Source: UMGS1307 sp964523005 (GTDB lineage: Bacteria > Bacillota > Clostridia > Oscillospirales > CAG-382). Taken from it: 7,230 nucleotides of DNA. The stretch covers positions 1 through 7,230 of the forward strand of contig CAZFZL010000077.1 of the NCBI GenBank assembly GCA_964523005.1, written 5' to 3'. Numbering within the stretch: the first letter of the stretch is position 1; each line of letters starts with the position of its first letter. Position numbers and translations under genes: made by a program. The notes under the pieces were generated by a model that had not been told where the DNA came from, made no database searches, and saw nothing but the letters and a program-made list of their open reading frames with translations. Positions 1 to 5,254 of this stretch are shown here, in pieces.

Positions 1-295
1 GTATAAGAAGAACAGGCCTGATGTGTTCAGAGGTCAGCTTGGCACGCATATAGAGCCGCAGGGCATGGATAAACGCAAACAGAAGCTCACCGGCTTCGTG
101 CTGTCGCATCTGCTTACGGGCTTTATCTGCCGCCCGCATTTCATCGCATATGATATAAACAGTATCGACGAACCGGTGCTCGGATTCCTGAGAAACATTT
201 TTTCAATGCCTGTCTACGTCTGGACACTGCATTCACTCAGCGATGCGGAAGACGCCCTCACGCGGTATGAAGGCGCGATTTTTGAAAAAGAATAA
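1..295 (+). CDS. Glycerophosphodiester phosphodiesterase, C-terminal part (5' end outside window)
   Basis: This is the tail of a GDPD-family enzyme, which hydrolyses glycerophosphodiesters to glycerol-3-phosphate and an alcohol in phospholipid turnover. The frame is open from base 2, so the gene starts upstream of the window; the GTG at 23 is internal. About 97 residues are visible. They follow the end of the family's TIM barrel: a beta-strand with RGQLG near the start, then RPHFIAYDIN, then the final strand MPVYVWTLHS and a closing acidic helix ending IFEKE. The catalytic HRG and metal-ligand Glu/Asp residues of the family lie in the missing N-terminal part, so activity cannot be judged. The identification rests on the overall pattern of these segments and is fairly secure at family level. 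Any extra N-terminal membrane domain, common in Clostridia, cannot be seen. The gene converges with clpB. Confidence 0.8.
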   Translation, partial: YKKNRPDVFRGQLGTHIEPQGMDKRKQKLTGFVLSHLLTGFICRPHFIAYDINSIDEPVLGFLRNIFSMPVYVWTLHSLSDAEDALTRYEGAIFEKE

Positions 296-303
296 GAACA
301 AGT

Positions 304-350
304 AAAAAAAGTCAGGGAAGAGAACCGTTTCGGGTTCATTCCCTGACTTT
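304..350 (-). terminator. Intrinsic terminator of clpB, possibly bidirectional
   Basis: The arms AAAGTCAGGGAA (308-319) and TTCCCTGACTTT (339-350) are a perfect 12-bp inverted repeat. An inner GAACC/GGTTC stem (322-326 with 333-337) extends the hairpin. Read on the minus strand it lies just after the clpB stop and ends in seven T residues (complement of A304-A310), a good intrinsic terminator. Read on the plus strand, after the GDPD gene, only three T residues follow the stem, so it is weaker in that direction. Confidence 0.88.
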
Positions 351-357
351 GCCGCAT

Positions 358-2949
358 TTATTCGGTCACGCAAAGCGCTCCGTCTTTGACGTCGACGGTG
401 ACTGTTGAACCTTCCTTGAGGTTGCCTTCGAGCATCGTGCGCGCTATTAGCGTTTCGACGTTCGACTGAAGGTAACGCTTCATCGGACGCGCACCGTACA
501 GCAAATCGAAGCTGTCATCGATGATCTTAGCCTTTGCTTTGTCCGTTATGACGAGCTTGAGCTGCTTGTCGGCGAGCCGTGAGGCAAGCGACTCGGTGAG
601 CAGGTCGATGATGTGCGAGATGTTATCCTTTGTGAGAGGCTTGTAGAATACGATCGAATCGAGACGGTTAAGAAACTCCGGCCTGAAGGTGCTGTGGAGC
701 AGCTTCATGACCTGCTCGCGCGCTTCGGATGTGATCTCGCCGTCGTTGCCGATACCGTCAAGCAGATACTGCGAGCCGAGGTTCGACGTGAGGATGATTA
801 TGGTATTCTTGAAATCTACCGTGCGTCCCTGCGAATCGGTTATCCTGCCGTCGTCAAGCACCTGGAGAAGGATGTTGAATACGTCCGGATGCGCCTTTTC
901 TATTTCGTCGAGCAGCACGACACTGTACGGCTTGCGGCGCACAGCCTCAGTGAGCTGACCGCCTTCCTCATATCCGACATATCCGGGAGGCGCTCCGATC
1001 AGACGCGATACGCTGAATTTCTCCATGTATTCGCTCATATCGATACGCACGATGTTGTGTTCGTCGTCGAAAAGCGCTTCGGCGAGTGCCTTGGCAAGCT
1101 CAGTCTTGCCTACGCCTGTAGGACCGAGAAACAGAAACGATCCGATCGGTCTGTTAGGGTCGGCTATACCGGCGCGGGAACGGATTATCGCGTCCGTGAC
1201 GCTTTTGACCGCTTCGTCCTGACCGATGACACGCTTGTGGAGTATCGTGTCGAGCGAGAGTATCTTCTCACGCTCGCCCTCTATCAGCTTTGAAACGGGT
1301 ATTCCCGTCCAGCGTGCCACTATATCGGCGATCTCTTCTTCCGTCACCGTGTCGCGTACGAGCGCGGTGTCGGTTTTTTTATCGCTGTTTTGCGCTTCCT
1401 TGAGCTTGTTTTCAAGCGCTGGCAGCGTCGAATACATAAGCTTTGAGGCTTTTTCGTATTCGTAGTTGCTGCGCGCGTCTTCAAGCTCCGCCTTTGTCTT
1501 TTCTATCTGCGTCTTGAGTTTCTTTACGTTCTCAACGGCGCTTTTTTCAACGTCCCAGCGCGATTTCATTTCGTTGAAGCGGCTCCTGCCGTCTGCAAGC
1601 TCCTTTTCAAGCTTCGCGAGCCTGTCCTTCGAGAGATTGTCCGTCTCTTTGCGCAGCGCTGTCTCTTCGATTTCAAGCTGCATTATGTGGCGTCTGAGAT
1701 CGTCAAGCTCCGTCGGCATCGAGTCTATCTCCGTCCTGAGCATTGCGCAGGCTTCATCGACGAGGTCGATGGCTTTATCGGGAAGAAAACGATCAGTGAT
1801 ATAACGGTGCGAAAGTGTGGCAGCGGCTATGAGCGCCCTGTCCTGTATTGTGACACCGTGGAATACCTCATAGCGTTCCTTCAGACCTCGCAGGATCGAG
1901 ATCGTGTCTTCAACCGTTGGTTCGTCCACCATGACGGGCTGGAACCTTCTTTCGAGCGCAGCATCCTTTTCAATGTATTTTCTGTATTCGTCGAGCGTCG
2001 TGGCGCCGATGCAGTGCAGCTCACCGCGCGCAAGCATAGGCTTGAGCAGGTTGCCTGCATCCATGGAGCCTTCCGTCTTGCCGGCTCCGATGATCGTGTG
2101 AAGCTCATCGATGAACAGGATGATCCCGCCTTCGCTCTTTTTGATCTCGTTGAGTACGGCCTTGAGACGTTCTTCAAATTCGCCTCTGAATTTTGCGCCC
2201 GCAATGAGTGAGCCCATGTCGAGCGAGAACACGGTTTTATCTTTGAGCCCGTCCGGAACGTCGCCGCGCATAATGCGCTGTGCAAGTCCTTCGGCAATGG
2301 CGGTCTTGCCTACGCCGGGTTCGCCGATGAGTACCGGGTTGTTTTTCGTTTTACGCGAGAGTATGCGTATTACGTTTCTGATCTCCATGTCACGTCCGAT
2401 AACGGGATCGAGCTTTTGCTCTCTTGCCTTTTGTACGAGGTCACATCCGTATTTTTCGAGCGCGCCGTATGTCTGTTCCGGATCATCGCTCGTGACTCTG
2501 TTGCTCTTGACGCTTGCGAGCGCTTTGAGGAACGCGTCCTTCGTGACGTTGTTCTCCCTGAAGAGCTTCGAAAGCTCAGCAGTCGGAGCATCAAAGATCG
2601 CAAGCATGAGATGCTCGACGGAAACGTATTCGTCCTTCATCCTTGCTGCGTTCTTTTCAGCTGCAGCAAGCACCTTGTCTGTCTCAGGAGAAACGTATAC
2701 CTTGTCCGGCTCACGACCGCTGCCGGTCACTGCCGGTATTTTGCTGATCACACCATCAAGCTGCGTGAGAATCGTGTCGGTATCACATCCTGTCTTCGTG
2801 AGCAGCGAACCGATAAGTCCGCCGTCGCTGTCTATGAGGGCGTAGCAGAGGTGTTCGGGTGTTATCTGGATATTGTTGTTTTCGAGCGCAATATCCTGCG
2901 CTCTTTTGAGTGCTTCAAGTGATTTTTGTGTAAGCTTATCAGCGTTCAT
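358..2949 (-). CDS. clpB: ATP-dependent chaperone ClpB (Hsp100 disaggregase)
   Basis: ClpB is a cytoplasmic hexameric AAA+ disaggregase that works with DnaK to thread proteins out of aggregates. At 863 residues this copy has the normal family length and looks intact. Visible parts, in order: a double Clp-N repeat (about 1-145); NBD1 with Walker A GEPGVGKT (209-216), pore loop GAKFRGEFEERLK (251-263), Walker B ILFIDE (277-282) and arginine finger ERRF (333-336); a coiled-coil middle domain (about 408-525), which separates ClpB from ClpC and ClpA; NBD2 with Walker A GPTGVGKT (609-616), pore loop GAPPGYVGY (652-660), Walker B VVLLDE (677-682), sensor-1 TSN (721-723) and sensor-2 GARPMKR (819-825). 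The NBD1 pore loop has Phe where many ClpB proteins have Tyr, a conservative change. The ATG at 2949 is preceded by AAAGGA nine bases upstream. It is the second gene of an operon, 27 bp after the ribbon-helix-helix gene. Confidence 0.97.
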   Translation of the reverse strand: MNADKLTQKSLEALKRAQDIALENNNIQITPEHLCYALIDSDGGLIGSLLTKTGCDTDTILTQLDGVISKIPAVTGSGREPDKVYVSPETDKVLAAAEKNAARMKDEYVSVEHLMLAIFDAPTAELSKLFRENNVTKDAFLKALASVKSNRVTSDDPEQTYGALEKYGCDLVQKAREQKLDPVIGRDMEIRNVIRILSRKTKNNPVLIGEPGVGKTAIAEGLAQRIMRGDVPDGLKDKTVFSLDMGSLIAGAKFRGEFEERLKAVLNEIKKSEGGIILFIDELHTIIGAGKTEGSMDAGNLLKPMLARGELHCIGATTLDEYRKYIEKDAALERRFQPVMVDEPTVEDTISILRGLKERYEVFHGVTIQDRALIAAATLSHRYITDRFLPDKAIDLVDEACAMLRTEIDSMPTELDDLRRHIMQLEIEETALRKETDNLSKDRLAKLEKELADGRSRFNEMKSRWDVEKSAVENVKKLKTQIEKTKAELEDARSNYEYEKASKLMYSTLPALENKLKEAQNSDKKTDTALVRDTVTEEEIADIVARWTGIPVSKLIEGEREKILSLDTILHKRVIGQDEAVKSVTDAIIRSRAGIADPNRPIGSFLFLGPTGVGKTELAKALAEALFDDEHNIVRIDMSEYMEKFSVSRLIGAPPGYVGYEEGGQLTEAVRRKPYSVVLLDEIEKAHPDVFNILLQVLDDGRITDSQGRTVDFKNTIIILTSNLGSQYLLDGIGNDGEITSEAREQVMKLLHSTFRPEFLNRLDSIVFYKPLTKDNISHIIDLLTESLASRLADKQLKLVITDKAKAKIIDDSFDLLYGARPMKRYLQSNVETLIARTMLEGNLKEGSTVTVDVKDGALCVTE

Positions 2950-2959
2950 GATTATTCAT

Positions 2960-2973
2960 CCTTTCCGGAAAGG
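2960..2973 (-). promoter_or_regulatory. Perfect palindrome covering the clpB ribosome binding site
   Basis: CCTTTCCGGAAAGG is a perfect 14-bp palindrome. Its right arm on the mRNA (AAAGG) is the core of the clpB Shine-Dalgarno sequence. In RNA it could form a five-pair stem with a CCGG loop that hides the ribosome binding site. The stem is weak and could melt easily. The sequence itself is plain; any role in temperature-dependent translation is inference. Confidence 0.35.
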
Positions 2974-2976
2974 TTT

Positions 2977-3630
2977 TCAGATAAGTCCGCTGCCGCGTTC
3001 CAGAAACGCAACATACGATTTTTCCAAAGCGCTTACGTTCAGCCTGCCCGTGATATATCCTTTCATCAGGGTATCGAGCATCCTTACGTATTCAGAAATT
3101 GCGCCGCCGAGCTGTTCGGGCGTATAGTCCTTGCCTTCGGGAATTGCTATGGTGCGCACGAACCTGTTTTCGTACAGCTCGTATCTGAGCGCGCCGTGTT
3201 TGTAATAACGGGCTGTATAAGTGTCCTCAAGCTTTTTGAAGAGCCGGAAGAAATCCGTAAGTGCTGCGATGAGTGTGTCGGACTGCGTTCTAAACGTCAC
3301 CGTAAGCTCTCCTATCGCTCCGTCCGGTTTCCTGTACAGCTCAAGAACGTATTTTATCGTCGGTCTGTAGCGGTATTCAAGGCTCGATTTTACGCTCATG
3401 AAGGTTTTATTCGGCTCTGTGAATGCCACGAGCGATTCGTCCGCACCGATCAGCTTCTCTATACACTGCAGCACGTTGTTTATTCTTTTTTCGGGTGTCA
3501 TGAGTGAAGCATATTCGGCAAGAATGCTGTTTATCATCGCCGAACGACTCATCCCTTTGCGCAGCGCCATCATGTCGATCGCCGCAACTACCTCATCTGA
3601 CAGTATAAGACTGTACATACTTTTGTTCAT
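2977..3630 (-). CDS. Ribbon-helix-helix (CopG/Arc-like) protein of unknown function, upstream of clpB
   Basis: This is a 217-residue soluble protein. Residues 1-42 fit a ribbon-helix-helix DNA-binding fold: a short strand MYSLILS (5-11), helix A (12-24), a turn KGMSRS (25-30), and helix B AMINSILAEYASL (31-43). Such proteins dimerise and insert the strand into the major groove. The remainder (about 45-217) matches no domain I can name. It contains aromatic/basic strand-like segments (for example YRYRPTIKYVLELYR, 86-100, and GELTVTFRTQS, 107-117) and helices, and could be an effector or oligomerisation domain. The ATG at 3630 has AGGAAAGGAG about 11 bases upstream, and a good promoter lies a further 30 bases up. 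Only 27 bp separate it from clpB, so the two are very likely co-transcribed, which suggests but does not prove a role in controlling clpB. No transmembrane segment or signal peptide is seen. Confidence 0.85.
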   Translation of the reverse strand: MNKSMYSLILSDEVVAAIDMMALRKGMSRSAMINSILAEYASLMTPEKRINNVLQCIEKLIGADESLVAFTEPNKTFMSVKSSLEYRYRPTIKYVLELYRKPDGAIGELTVTFRTQSDTLIAALTDFFRLFKKLEDTYTARYYKHGALRYELYENRFVRTIAIPEGKDYTPEQLGGAISEYVRMLDTLMKGYITGRLNVSALEKSYVAFLERGSGLI

Positions 3631-3662
3631 TTGCTTGGTCGCTCCTTTCCTTGCTGTAGGTT

Positions 3663-3691
3663 ATTGTATCATATTGTTCGTAAAATGTCAA
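3663..3691 (-). promoter_or_regulatory. Sigma-A type promoter of the RHH-clpB operon
   Basis: On the minus strand TTGACA (complement of 3686-3691) is followed after 17 bases by TACAAT (complement of 3663-3668). This is a near-perfect vegetative promoter. Transcription would start near 3656, leaving a leader of about 25 nt with AGGAAAGGAG before the ATG at 3630. I see neither the CIRCE inverted repeat (TTAGCACTC-N9-GAGTGCTAA) nor the tandem GGTCAAA heptads of CtsR here, so the usual Firmicutes heat-shock operators appear absent at this clpB promoter. Confidence 0.85.
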
Positions 3692-3730
3692 GAGAATTAT
3701 ATAAAAAACAATACAAAATAAATAAAACAG

Positions 3731-3758
3731 TTGAACATCTTTCAGTAAAACATATACA
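3731..3758 (+). promoter_or_regulatory. Possible promoter of the truncated ZIP transporter gene
   Basis: TTGAAC (3731-3736) followed after 16 bases by TATACA (3753-3758) is a plausible, weaker sigma-A promoter reading toward the ZIP fragment. It is divergent from the RHH-clpB promoter. The leader to the ATG at 3848 would be about 80 nt. The region is AT-rich, so a chance match is possible. Confidence 0.4.
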
Positions 3759-3847
3759 ACCTCCGAAAGAAAGTAGAGCAGGAAAACAACGAAGCATATT
3801 ATGTCATAAAGCGTGAAGTATTGTAATGCAAAGAAGGGAAGACAAAG

Positions 3848-4018
3848 ATGGTCAAATGGTTTTCGGAGCTGCCGCATCCTGTACAGGCATTGATCGCGAC
3901 GGGATTTACTTATCTTGTAACGGCGCTCGGCGCGGCAGTCGTGTTTTTTTTCAAACGGGTAAACAGGACGGTGCTCGATATGATGCTCGGATTTGCCGCA
4001 GGCGTTATGCGAGCGTGA
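3848..4018 (+). pseudogene. ZIP-family metal (zinc) transporter, N-terminal fragment of 56 codons
   Basis: Translation from the ATG at 3848 gives a first hydrophobic helix containing ALIATGFTYLVTALGAA, then VVFFFKRVNRTVLDMM, then LGFAAGVM, followed abruptly by Arg-Ala-stop. This is the expected start of bacterial ZIP/ZupT-like transporters, where the second helix normally continues GFAAGVM(I/T)AAS. These proteins have about eight membrane helices and roughly 250 residues; here only one helix and the beginning of the second remain. The metal-binding helices IV and V are gone, so it cannot work as a transporter. The start is supported by GAAGGGAAG just upstream. The homology stops at about 4009. 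Beyond it no frame continues the family; instead the opposite strand carries the start of another gene. I interpret it as a deletion product. The family assignment is from the recognised motif and is good but not certain. Confidence 0.75.
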
Positions 4019-4082
4019 TAGCGAATAGTACAATGCCTACCGCGATCACCGACAGTATTTTTAGCCTTTTTTTGTCCTTCAT
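4005..4082 (-). pseudogene. N-terminal fragment of an unknown membrane-anchored protein (25 codons)
   Basis: On the minus strand the ATG at 4082 has AGGAG seven bases upstream and a near-consensus promoter about 30 bases further up. It encodes a basic start (MKDKKRLK) followed by a hydrophobic helix (ILSVIAVGIVLFAITLA) and a stop at 4005-4007. This looks like the signal-anchor or first membrane helix of a larger protein. Reading continues into the reverse complement of the ZIP fragment, so the stop is probably created by the deletion junction. The two fragments overlap tail-to-tail by 14 bases. With so little left, the parent family cannot be identified. The alternative is a genuine 25-residue single-helix membrane peptide; its good promoter and ribosome binding site would allow expression either way. 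Confidence 0.5.
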
Positions 4083-4109
4083 GCCGCTTCTCCTAAAATC
4101 GATATCATA

Positions 4110-4138
4110 AGTATACTATATGAAAATAATATTGTCAA
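4110..4138 (-). promoter_or_regulatory. Near-consensus promoter of the truncated minus-strand membrane gene
   Basis: On the minus strand TTGACA (complement of 4133-4138), a 17-base spacer and TATACT (complement of 4110-4115) form a strong sigma-A promoter. It sits just upstream of the AGGAG/ATG at 4082. It now drives only a 25-codon remnant. I see no convincing terminator between it and the RHH-clpB operon, which lies downstream on the same strand. Confidence 0.8.
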
Positions 4139-4142
4139 TATT
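4128..4142. promoter_or_regulatory. 15-bp perfect palindrome between divergent promoters, candidate operator
   Basis: AATATTG-T-CAATATT has perfect 7-bp arms around a single central base. It covers the -35 box of the minus-strand promoter and ends 13 bp before the -35 box of the AbrB-ABC promoter, so a protein bound here could affect both. The symmetry is seen directly. The binding protein is unknown; the adjacent AbrB-like protein or a lost regulator are candidates. AT-rich DNA makes short palindromes commoner by chance. Confidence 0.45.
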
Positions 4143-4155
4143 TTTCAAAAAACAG

Positions 4156-4184
4156 TTGACATATAAAAATCAACGGCGTATAAT
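4156..4184 (+). promoter_or_regulatory. Perfect consensus sigma-A promoter of the AbrB-ABC operon
   Basis: TTGACA (4156-4161), a 17-base spacer and TATAAT (4179-4184) match the vegetative consensus exactly. Transcription would start near 4191, giving a leader of about 50 nt. A short inverted repeat, GTTGA/TCAAC (4155-4159 and 4170-4174), lies across the -35 box and spacer and could be an operator. Unregulated, this would be a very strong promoter. Confidence 0.92.
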
Positions 4185-4239
4185 TAGTCCAACAAGTAAG
4201 AATAGTATAACACATCCTGCAGGTAAGGAGTTAGGATCA

Positions 4240-4527
4240 ATGAAAAGAAAAGTTTTCACACAGCCCGGCGCGCCAAACAGACTTATGACGTCAGTGAAGG
4301 TGGGACCGAAGGGGCAGATAGTGATTCCGAAGGAAGCGCGAGAGATGTTCGGGATAGAGAGCGGAACGGTGCTTATGCTGCTGGCTGATACAGAGCGCGG
4401 AATTGCCATAAACACTATGGAGCATTTCAACGCGGTCGCTGAAGAGATATTTTCCCGCACAACGCAGAGCAAGGACACGGTATTTGCAAGTATGATAAAG
4501 AAGGTCGGTGATAATAGCGATGAATGA
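4240..4527 (+). CDS. AbrB/SpoVT/MazE-family DNA-binding regulator
   Basis: This is a 95-residue protein with a swapped-hairpin AbrB domain at about 17-58. The hallmark is SVKVGPKGQIVIPKEAREMFGI (18-39, read here in two parts: SVKVGPKGQIVIP and KEAREMFGI), followed by the SGTVLMLLAD strand. Such proteins dimerise into a beta barrel that binds DNA, often as transition-state or local regulators. The C-terminal part (about 59-95) is helical and acidic and may mediate oligomerisation. The start at 4240 is chosen because TAAGGAG lies nine bases upstream and the promoter's start point (about 4191) lies inside any longer reading from 4120. It is the first gene of a three-gene operon and overlaps the ATPase gene by eight bases. 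MazE antitoxins share the fold, but no toxin gene follows, so a transcriptional regulator of the ABC genes is more likely. Its target is inferred. Confidence 0.88.
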   Translation: MKRKVFTQPGAPNRLMTSVKVGPKGQIVIPKEAREMFGIESGTVLMLLADTERGIAINTMEHFNAVAEEIFSRTTQSKDTVFASMIKKVGDNSDE

Positions 4528-5254
4528 TATAGAGGTACATTCTCTGACGAAGCGATACAAGGATACGCTTGCCGTCGATTCGCTTGATCTGGACGTCGCA
4601 CACGGCGAGCTGCTCGCACTGCTCGGGGTTAACGGAGCGGGGAAAACGACGACGATAAAAATGCTCTCCTGCCTGCTCACCCCCACGTCAGGCGAAGCAT
4701 TTCTCTGCAAAAAGAGCATAATACACGACAAAAACGATGTAAAGCAGCTTACTAACATCTCTCCTCAGGAGACGGCTGTAGCGAGAAATCTGACCGTGCG
4801 TGAAAATCTTGAGCTGATGGCACGGGTGTACGGAGCCGATAAAAGCGAGAGCAGGCGCAAGGCGGATGACATGACCGCACAGTTTTCGCTCGGCGAGGTA
4901 CTCGACAAAAAATCAAAAACACTATCAGGCGGAATGCAGCGCAGGCTCAGCATTGCGATGGCGCTCATATCCGATCCGAAGGTGCTCTTTCTTGACGAGC
5001 CTACGCTCGGGCTTGATGTGCTTGCGCGGCGCGAGCTTTGGAAACACGTCGAGCAACTTAAGGGCAATGTGACCGTCATACTGACGACGCACTATCTTGA
5101 GGAAGCGCAAGCACTTTCCGACAGGATAGCCGTCATGACGAAGGGGAAGCTGCGTGCCGTCGGAACGGCGCAGGAGCTTATCGATATGACCGGTGAAAAG
5201 AATTTTGAGGACGCATTCGTGAACATCGCGTCAGGGGAAGGAGCGTACGAATAA
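4520..5254 (+). CDS. ABC transporter ATP-binding protein (ABC-2/drug-export type)
   Basis: This 244-residue ATPase energises the membrane partner encoded next. All the nucleotide-binding motifs are present: Walker A GVNGAGKTT (36-44), Q-loop Gln83 in SPQE, signature LSGGMQ (135-140), Walker B VLFLDEP (155-161), D-loop LGLD (163-166) and the switch His191. The TPTSGEA and TTHYLEEAQ segments are typical of the CcmA/drug-export branch that pairs with ABC-2 permeases. The ATG at 4520 is chosen because MNDIEVHSLTKRY is the usual beginning of the family. It overlaps the end of the AbrB gene, implying translational coupling; a GTG at 4508 is an alternative four codons earlier. The protein should be active. 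The substrate cannot be deduced. Confidence 0.93.
   Translation: MNDIEVHSLTKRYKDTLAVDSLDLDVAHGELLALLGVNGAGKTTTIKMLSCLLTPTSGEAFLCKKSIIHDKNDVKQLTNISPQETAVARNLTVRENLELMARVYGADKSESRRKADDMTAQFSLGEVLDKKSKTLSGGMQRRLSIAMALISDPKVLFLDEPTLGLDVLARRELWKHVEQLKGNVTVILTTHYLEEAQALSDRIAVMTKGKLRAVGTAQELIDMTGEKNFEDAFVNIASGEGAYE

Noticed and set aside
613..2922. Several long plus-strand open frames opposite clpB (for example 613-1293, 1687-2211 and 2111-2845)
   Set aside because: They are antisense shadows of a well-conserved clpB gene. They are rich in Ser, Arg and Val in no recognisable fold and lack ribosome binding sites.
3847..3865. GGTCAAA resembling half of a CtsR operator
   Set aside because: Only one heptad is present, inside the ZIP coding fragment and far from the RHH-clpB promoter; CtsR needs a tandem pair.
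3918..3952. GCGCTCGGCGC followed by a T run, like a plus-strand terminator
   Set aside because: The stem is only four pairs, and the T run (about 3943-3950), some 15 bases away, encodes Phe codons of the conserved ZIP sequence.
3593..4033. Minus-strand 146-codon frame across the intergenic region
   Set aside because: It runs through the promoter of the RHH-clpB operon and antisense to the ZIP fragment, with no ribosome binding site or family resemblance.
3826..4110. Open frame of 94 codons across the ZIP remnant in another frame
   Set aside because: It is out of frame with the recognisable ZIP sequence, and its second half is the complement of the minus-strand remnant. The composition is not protein-like.
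4216..4223. CCTGCAGG palindrome in the AbrB leader
   Set aside because: An eight-base palindrome alone is not evidence of function and is better explained by chance next to the ribosome binding site.
4120..4239. N-terminal extension of the AbrB gene to an earlier start
   Set aside because: It would cover the perfect promoter and begin upstream of the expected transcript start. The ATG at 4240 has a strong ribosome binding site and begins just ahead of the AbrB domain.
4240..4527. MazE-type antitoxin of a toxin-antitoxin pair
   Set aside because: The fold is compatible, but the next gene, which overlaps it, is an ABC ATPase and no MazF/PemK-like toxin is present.
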